A DNA stretch of 64,000 bases, taken from JAXGPP01 sp040766885. Its GTDB lineage: Bacteria; Planctomycetota; Planctomycetia; Pirellulales; Thermoguttaceae. Every line of letters begins with the position of its first letter. Within the stretch, counting starts at the first letter, position 1. The position numbers and the translations under genes were made by a program. The notes beneath the pieces are model-generated. The model ran no database searches. It saw only the letters and a program-made list of their open reading frames with translations, and was not told the DNA's origin. Of the stretch, positions 59,316-64,000 are shown in pieces. The stretch is taken from NCBI GenBank assembly GCA_040766885.1, contig JAXGPP010000010.1:124001-188000 (forward strand). The letters run 5' to 3'.

Positions 59316-60832
59316 CAGGCCTTTGTACTAGCATGCGGAGCCGGTTACCAAGGCGGCTTGCGGCAATGAGTTGCGTCGATGACCGGTGCCTATACTTGGA
59401 GAAGAACCGCGATTTCTCCAGGAGGCATTCCAATGATTCTTCAGGAAGTGATTGATCGTTTCGAGCAGAAAGCGCCGGTGTGCGTGATGGTGCGTGCGGC
59501 CATGGAGAACGTGCTTTCGGCCGAGCGTCTCGACGGATTGTTCGAGGAAGCCGCCGAGCGGCAGGCCAATCGGCAGCTCATGTTCTCGACCGTGGCCGAG
59601 ATGATGGGGCTGGTGGCCTGCAAGATCCATCCCTCGGTGCATGCGGCGTATCAGGCTAAGGCCAAGGCAGTCGGCGTGACGGTCAAGGCCGTCTACGACA
59701 AGCTGCAGCGGATGGAGAGTAACGTCTCTCGGCAGCTGGTGGCCGAGACGGCCGCGCGCATGGAAGCGATCATTACCAACAGTGGAGGCACGCTGCCGGA
59801 GTTGGTGCCCGGTTACCGCGTGAAGATCCTCGATGGCAACCACTTGCGTCGCACGCAGCGCCGGCTGGGAGCATTGCGGAAGCTCAACGCGGCCCCGCTG
59901 CCGGGGCATTGCGTGGTGGTCCTGGATCCGCGCTTGAAGCTGGCGATCGACGTGATCCCTTGCGAGGACGGGCACGCGCAGGAACGCAGTCTGTTGCCGC
60001 AGGTGCTGGAGACCGTGGCGCCGCGCGACCTGTGGATCGGCGACCGGAATTTCTGCACGACGGACTTCCTGTTCGGCATCCAAGCACAGCGGGGTTACTT
60101 CCTTATCCGTCAGCACGCCCAGGCATTGCGCTATGAACTGATCGGCCGACGCAATCGCGTCGGCGAGACGGAAACCGGAGTGGTCTACGAGCAGAGCATG
60201 CGGATTTTCGACAAGGAAGGCCGCGCCATCAAGATCCGCCGCGTGACGGTCGTACTCCATCAACCCACCCGGGACGGAGACACCGAGATCCATCTGCTGA
60301 CCAACCTCCCGCGGAAAGTATCGGCCGAGCGCGTGGCCGATTTGTATCGCCGGCGCTGGACCATCGAAACCGCCTTTTGCGAGCTGGCGCAGAACCTGGA
60401 GGGAGAGATCGAGACGCTGGGCTACCCGCGTGCCGCGCTGTTCGCCTTCTCGATGGCCTTGGTCTGCTACAACCTGCTGAGCGTGGTCCTGGCGGCACTG
60501 CGGGCGGTGCATGGCCACGAAACGGCGCAGACGCAGCTTTCCTTCTACTATCTCTGCGACGAAGTGGCCCACACGCATCGCGGCCTGGATATCGCCCTGC
60601 CCGACGAATACTGGCGGCGTAAGTACGCACGCTTGACGCCCGCCCGTATGGCCCGTGCACTGATCCGCCTGGCGCGACAGGTGGATCTTGCCCGCTATCG
60701 CAAGCATCAACGCGGTCCCAAGCGGCCCCCACCCAAAATGGACAAACGACGCCGAAGCCATGTCTCGACGGCCCGTGTGCTGGCGCAAAGCCGCACCAAT
60801 ACGTCATGAATCGATGCTAGTACAAAGGCCTG
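59316..60832 (+). mobile_element. IS4-family insertion sequence
   Basis: A 1517-base element with perfect 19-base terminal inverted repeats (CAGGCCTTTGTACTAGCAT) and a 10-base target duplication GCCCTGAACC (59306-59315 and 60833-60842). IS4 elements make 9-12-base duplications. It carries one intact transposase and interrupts the 3' end of a minus-strand LRR gene. Confidence 0.95.
59433..60809 (+). CDS. IS4-family transposase
   Basis: A 458-residue DDE transposase from ATG 59433 after GGAGG (59421-59425). Catalytic residues: Asp134 in KILDGNHLRRTQ, Asp204 in LWIGDRNFCTTDFL and Glu312 in YRRRWTIETAFCEL, the last being the Y-R-E signature of IS4. Full length, no frameshift, ending 23 bases before the element end, so probably active. 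Confidence 0.95.
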   Translation: MILQEVIDRFEQKAPVCVMVRAAMENVLSAERLDGLFEEAAERQANRQLMFSTVAEMMGLVACKIHPSVHAAYQAKAKAVGVTVKAVYDKLQRMESNVSRQLVAETAARMEAIITNSGGTLPELVPGYRVKILDGNHLRRTQRRLGALRKLNAAPLPGHCVVVLDPRLKLAIDVIPCEDGHAQERSLLPQVLETVAPRDLWIGDRNFCTTDFLFGIQAQRGYFLIRQHAQALRYELIGRRNRVGETETGVVYEQSMRIFDKEGRAIKIRRVTVVLHQPTRDGDTEIHLLTNLPRKVSAERVADLYRRRWTIETAFCELAQNLEGEIETLGYPRAALFAFSMALVCYNLLSVVLAALRAVHGHETAQTQLSFYYLCDEVAHTHRGLDIALPDEYWRRKYARLTPARMARALIRLARQVDLARYRKHQRGPKRPPPKMDKRRRSHVSTARVLAQSRTNTS

Positions 60833-62338
60833 GCCCTGAACCACGGCATAGCGGCCGGGCATGCTTGCCTCAAACGCTGCCATGGCTTTTGGGGTGACGT
60901 TCGTCTTCGATAGGTACACCACCTTCAGATTCGGCATCGATGTGAGACGTGCCAGGCCGGCGTCGGTGATCGATGTTCCATCCAATCCGATCGTGGTCAG
61001 CGACTCGATCCGCGCGAGTGTTTCCAGTCCCGCGTCGGTCACCGCCGTGCCGGCGAGGTTCACTTCCTGCAGGTTGCCGGTGGCGGGCAGATGGACGAGT
61101 CCGGCATCGGTCACTTGCGTTCCGTCGAGCGAAAGGGCACGGATGCTCTTCAGGCTGCCCAAGCGGCGCAACTGCTCGTCGGTGATCGGCCGGTTGGAGA
61201 GCCAGAAGTAATTCAGCCGGTCGTTGCCGGCGATGCCTTCGATCCGCTCGAGTATGGCATCTGATAGCGCCTCATCGGCCGGAAATTCAAGCGAATACAC
61301 CAGGCCTTCCTGGACCACTGCCTGAATCCCTAGTGCCTTCCACTCTACGGTCAACTGCCGGTCGCGATAATCGCGCGATCGTTGCCGATCGATGGCACGG
61401 GCCGGCCAATACAAGGCGGCAATCGCCAGTCCGAGCATGGCCGCCAGAGCAAGGGACTGCCAGCCGCGGCAAACGGCGGACGGCAATAGCTGCCCGGCCG
61501 CAGGAATCGCTGCCATGCGCTCGTCGCCGCTTCTGGTCAGCCGATAACCGCAGAGTCGAAAGACAGCCAGCACGCCGAAGCACGTGGCGAGCAGACCGAG
61601 TGCCAGTGATCCGGTCTGGACGGCCGCGATCTGAACGACGTCGGCACGTTCCGCCGCGGTGGCTGGGCGCTCGTTCCAGTAGTACATGCCCAGGAATACG
61701 CCGAATAAGAGGGTCCATAGCGCAGCGGTCGTGGCGAGACTCCACGCGAACAGCCGCTTTCGGCCTCGCTCGCGGAGCATCGCGGGCAGAGCGGGCACCA
61801 TTGGCAACGAAACGAGCCAGGCGAAGACGAGGAAGATGAGCAGACTGACCGCGTCGACACGACTGTCCAGGAGCGGCGCACCCGGCGAGAGCCAGGCGGC
61901 TAGCGACAGGACCATCGCCGTGCCGGCCAGCCAGGCGAGAAGCTGCCGCAGGCTGAACTGCCATCGCTCGGCGGCCGGGAGAGGCATGTCGCCCGGCAAG
62001 CCGATTCGCCAGCCGCGGCGCCGCCTTACGATCGCAAGGAGCGACATCGGCAAGATGAGAAACAGCACAAAAACGAGCACTGTTCCCAGAGCGCTCACTG
62101 GCTCGGCGAGTGGATATCGATTCGCCCCCCAGGCCTGAACCAGCGCCAGGATTGACGCGACCGCCAGGGCCTGAGGCAGCCGCGTCGCCAGCGGCCGCGA
62201 TCCGAGTGCCGCCCATGCCGCCAGGAGAAAAGGCATGGCGAAGAGGTGATGGCCCGTCCAGAAGCTGTGCCAGTCGAACCAGGTGCACGGCCAGGGATCT
62301 CCCTCCAGCGAGGCCATGAGAAGAACGATGGCCAGCAA
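60833..62338 (-). pseudogene. Membrane protein with leucine-rich repeats, 3' end split by IS4
   Basis: About 500 codons remain. The N-terminal half has roughly nine membrane segments (LFAMPFLLAAWAALG, VLVFVLFLILPMSLLA, QLLAWLAGTAMVLSLAAWL). The C-terminal quarter has leucine-rich repeats of the planctomycete type (IRALSLDGTQVTDAGLVHLP, LTTIGLDGTSITDAGLARLT). The frame starts at TTG 62338 with AAGG six bases before it; however ATG 62435 with AAGGAG at -8, five bases after the upstream gene, reads FRAIDMAWFDKAS and could join by a one-base frameshift near 62340. The insertion replaces the last 20 residues with IS-derived codons, so the product may still be nearly whole. Function unknown. Confidence 0.8.
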
Positions 62339-62440
62339 GCGACGCCTTGTCGAACCACGCCATGTCGATCGCCCGGAAGACTTCCGAGAGCGTGGACCTA
62401 TTGGGAGCCTTGCGAAAACCCAGACTGGCCGGCATGAGCG

Positions 62441-63247
62441 CTACTCCTTGACCGATCGGCAGACTTCCGCACGGCGCCACTGAGCGCTGATGTGCCCGCA
62501 GAGATAGGCGCAGAGCCCGGTAATCAACAGCATGACTCCGCACCACTCCGGGGCCGCGCGCCGTACGGGATCAAGGGTCAGCGGCAGCAATCGCGTCATT
62601 GGCGTGGAGATGACCATTGCGCCGACGCCCCCGTAGATGGCTGCAACCAGAGCGAAAACCAGCATCACGACGCGGACGCTGGCCCAATCGGGCACTGCGG
62701 CCATCCAGGCGATGTACGCCACCTGAATCGTCGCCATCACCAGCGCGCCGCGCGCCCAACCGGGAGCATCGCCGAGGTCGAGATAGCCGATGGCCGGCAG
62801 CGTTCCGGCAAGCGCCGCCGCCAGCAACCCGATTGCCAGCCGGTTCACCGTTTTCACGTACCGGCCGTCGGGTGGATGGAGATGCGGCGGGATGCGGGTA
62901 ATCGGTTGGCCCAGAAGCCCGCGCCAGGTCAGCCGCGGCCCAGTCGACGATCGCCAGTGCTGGTTCCCTGGCCGATCAGGCGGGAACTCAGTCCAGGATT
63001 CTCCCGACTGGGCGTGATCGGTCGCCTCGGCAATTGTCTCTTCGGCGTCGGCCGCGGCGGCAACAGGTTCGCGACGGTCGGGAGTCGAGAGCAGCACCAG
63101 CGCCGCCTCATCGTCACTCGGATTGGCCCGACTGGCCGGCGGCACGATCACCCATTGGCCGCATTGCGGGCACTGGACTTCGCGGCGGGCGATTTCCGCC
63201 GGCGCGGCGATTTCATGTCCGGAAGGGCAGTAGAAGAAGACGGTCAT
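62441..63247 (-). CDS. Zinc-ribbon membrane protein
   Basis: A 268-residue protein. The N-terminus is a zinc-ribbon-like module typical of planctomycetes (FFYCPSGHEIAAPAEIARRE, VQCPQCGQWVIVPP). A linker rich in Ala, Glu and Pro leads to four membrane helices in the second half (LAIGLLAAALAGTLPAIGYL, ALVMATIQVAYIAWMAAV, VVMLVFALVAAIYGGVGAMV, GVMLLITGLCAYLCGHISA). It lies just upstream of the LRR membrane protein gene on the same strand, so the two are probably co-transcribed and may share a membrane function. No enzyme motif. Confidence 0.75.
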   Translation of the reverse strand: MTVFFYCPSGHEIAAPAEIARREVQCPQCGQWVIVPPASRANPSDDEAALVLLSTPDRREPVAAAADAEETIAEATDHAQSGESWTEFPPDRPGNQHWRSSTGPRLTWRGLLGQPITRIPPHLHPPDGRYVKTVNRLAIGLLAAALAGTLPAIGYLDLGDAPGWARGALVMATIQVAYIAWMAAVPDWASVRVVMLVFALVAAIYGGVGAMVISTPMTRLLPLTLDPVRRAAPEWCGVMLLITGLCAYLCGHISAQWRRAEVCRSVKE

Positions 63248-63419
63248 CGGAACTTCGCGGCGACAGGCTCCACTCCCATCTTCGCCACGGCAGCGCGGGC
63301 GTCAATACGCGCGCCACGATGACCGGGATCTCGAATGCCCAGCCCTGGCGGGCCACGGGCGTTCCCGCGTCGTTGCCAGCTCCGCACAGGCTGCCTGCTG
63401 CGACCGGTATCCGAACGAG

Positions 63420-64000
63420 TCACTCCGCATAAACCTGCGTGCTCTCTTCCTTGGTGACCGGATTGCGGATGTCGTCGCTGGCCACCTGCACCTTGAGCCG
63501 CAAATCGCCGGGTTGAAGTCCCTGAACGCGGACGCGGTACGTAGTGTCGGCTTTCGGAGCCAGACGCGGCAGCGGTTCAAAGGCGACGCGGGTGGCGTCG
63601 ATCACGTGCTGCGACGGCCCCTCGGCCGCCACAGCCTGCATCTCCGGCGCAAGGAACGCCACGACCTGCACGTTGCTGGCAGGCTTCGAGCCCTGGTTGA
63701 CGACGCGGATTTCGTAAGTCGTCTCGCCTCCCCGCTCGATCGGATCTTCGGCGTCGACGACCTCGAAGTTCAGTGCTGCTACCCCTTCGATCACCAGTGG
63801 CTGCTCGATCTCGTCGGCAATACCGCGATCGCTCCGGCCGCTGACGCGAAGCAACTGCTCGCCGGGATGCATCGGCATGGTCACCAGTTGCACCGAGCCC
63901 GTCTCCTTGACAGGCAACTCCTGGAGTTGCCACTGGACCGTTCGTGTTGCTTCGTCGTACTGGCCGGAATTATTCGCGCTAACGAACTGCAATCCGGGCG
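63420..64000 (-). CDS. DUF11/CARDB-type surface protein (5' end beyond window)
   Basis: The frame is open to the right edge; 193 codons are visible. The visible part begins in a DUF11-like beta-sandwich (GLQFVSANNSGQYDEATRTV) and includes a second one with the classic NxGxxPASNVQVVAFLAP and ADTTYRVRVQGLQPGDLRL patterns, ending in a short acidic tail (TKEESTQVYAE). Such repeats are found in very large secreted adhesins or cell-envelope proteins of planctomycetes. The stop is at 63420. Full size and function cannot be seen. Confidence 0.8.
   Translation of the reverse strand, partial: PGLQFVSANNSGQYDEATRTVQWQLQELPVKETGSVQLVTMPMHPGEQLLRVSGRSDRGIADEIEQPLVIEGVAALNFEVVDAEDPIERGGETTYEIRVVNQGSKPASNVQVVAFLAPEMQAVAAEGPSQHVIDATRVAFEPLPRLAPKADTTYRVRVQGLQPGDLRLKVQVASDDIRNPVTKEESTQVYAE

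Noticed and set aside
61287..62546. 419-residue minus-strand frame overlapping the LRR gene
   Set aside because: Arg- and Gly-rich shadow of the membrane protein frame; only its first 30 codons (from 62435) are possibly real.

Overview
The window is a high-GC bacterial chromosome segment that reads as a planctomycete (Planctomycetota, probably Pirellulales-like). The evidence is the many Tat-dependent Gfo/Idh/MocA oxidoreductases, a ThuA/DUF1080 fusion, several secreted glycan-active proteins, FMN-binding/ApbE/polyferredoxin redox genes, HEAT, leucine-rich and DUF11 surface proteins, an archaeal-type DNA topoisomerase VI, and generous intergenic DNA carrying palindromic repeats. I see no rRNA, tRNA or CRISPR array.

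Layout. 1-3.2 kb: topoisomerase VI subunit B (cut by the left edge) and subunit A. 3.2-5.4 kb: two membrane-anchored proteins; the second is crossed by an in-frame UGA followed by 49 coherent codons and a SECIS-like hairpin. 5.5-12.1 kb: glyA, a lipoprotein, a glucose-dehydrogenase-like MDR enzyme, and a coupled pair (pyruvyl-transferase-like protein and alpha/beta hydrolase). 12.3-15.6 kb: an intact Gfo/Idh/MocA gene, a frameshifted csrA, an ArsR regulator and a frameshifted Gfo/Idh/MocA gene. 15.6-20.1 kb: a minus-strand operon apbE > FMN-binding TPR protein > NapH/NapG-type polyferredoxin fusion, which looks like one electron-transfer unit. 20.3-30.1 kb: HEAT protein, a 56-residue TatA, TruD, secreted hypothetical proteins, a PemK-like toxin with an internal deletion plus its probable antitoxin, a GDPD-like phosphodiesterase, a VOC protein, a 24-unit heptamer array and a beta-helix protein.

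30.3-39 kb is an accessory island. It holds a three-gene overlapping cassette headed by a TIGR04255-like protein, an IS66 element (32750-36502, 8-bp target duplication) carrying a SEC-C passenger gene and splitting a BRCT-domain gene, then a two-gene mini-operon ending at an integron attC-like structure, a second shorter copy of the heptamer element and a consensus promoter with no gene after it.

39.2-48.4 kb: a B12/radical SAM protein, an esterase, a GntR-ABC ATPase-permease operon with a clear operator palindrome, a pseudogene, and small metalloprotease-like, membrane and zinc-ribbon/TPR proteins. 48.4-59.2 kb: a glycan-use cluster with divergent operons (Gfo/Idh/MocA plus a transglutaminase-like protein on the minus strand; an NHL protein and two TIM-barrel glycosidase-like proteins on the plus strand) and a ThuA-DUF1080 protein. 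59.2-64 kb: an IS4 element (59316-60832, 10-bp duplication) inserted into the 3' end of a leucine-rich-repeat membrane protein, a zinc-ribbon membrane protein and a DUF11-type protein cut by the right edge.

Both insertion elements can be removed on paper, together with one target duplicate, to restore the interrupted reading frames exactly, so both insertions look recent. Several other genes are broken by one- or two-base indels, some in homopolymers; these may be real decay or consensus errors.
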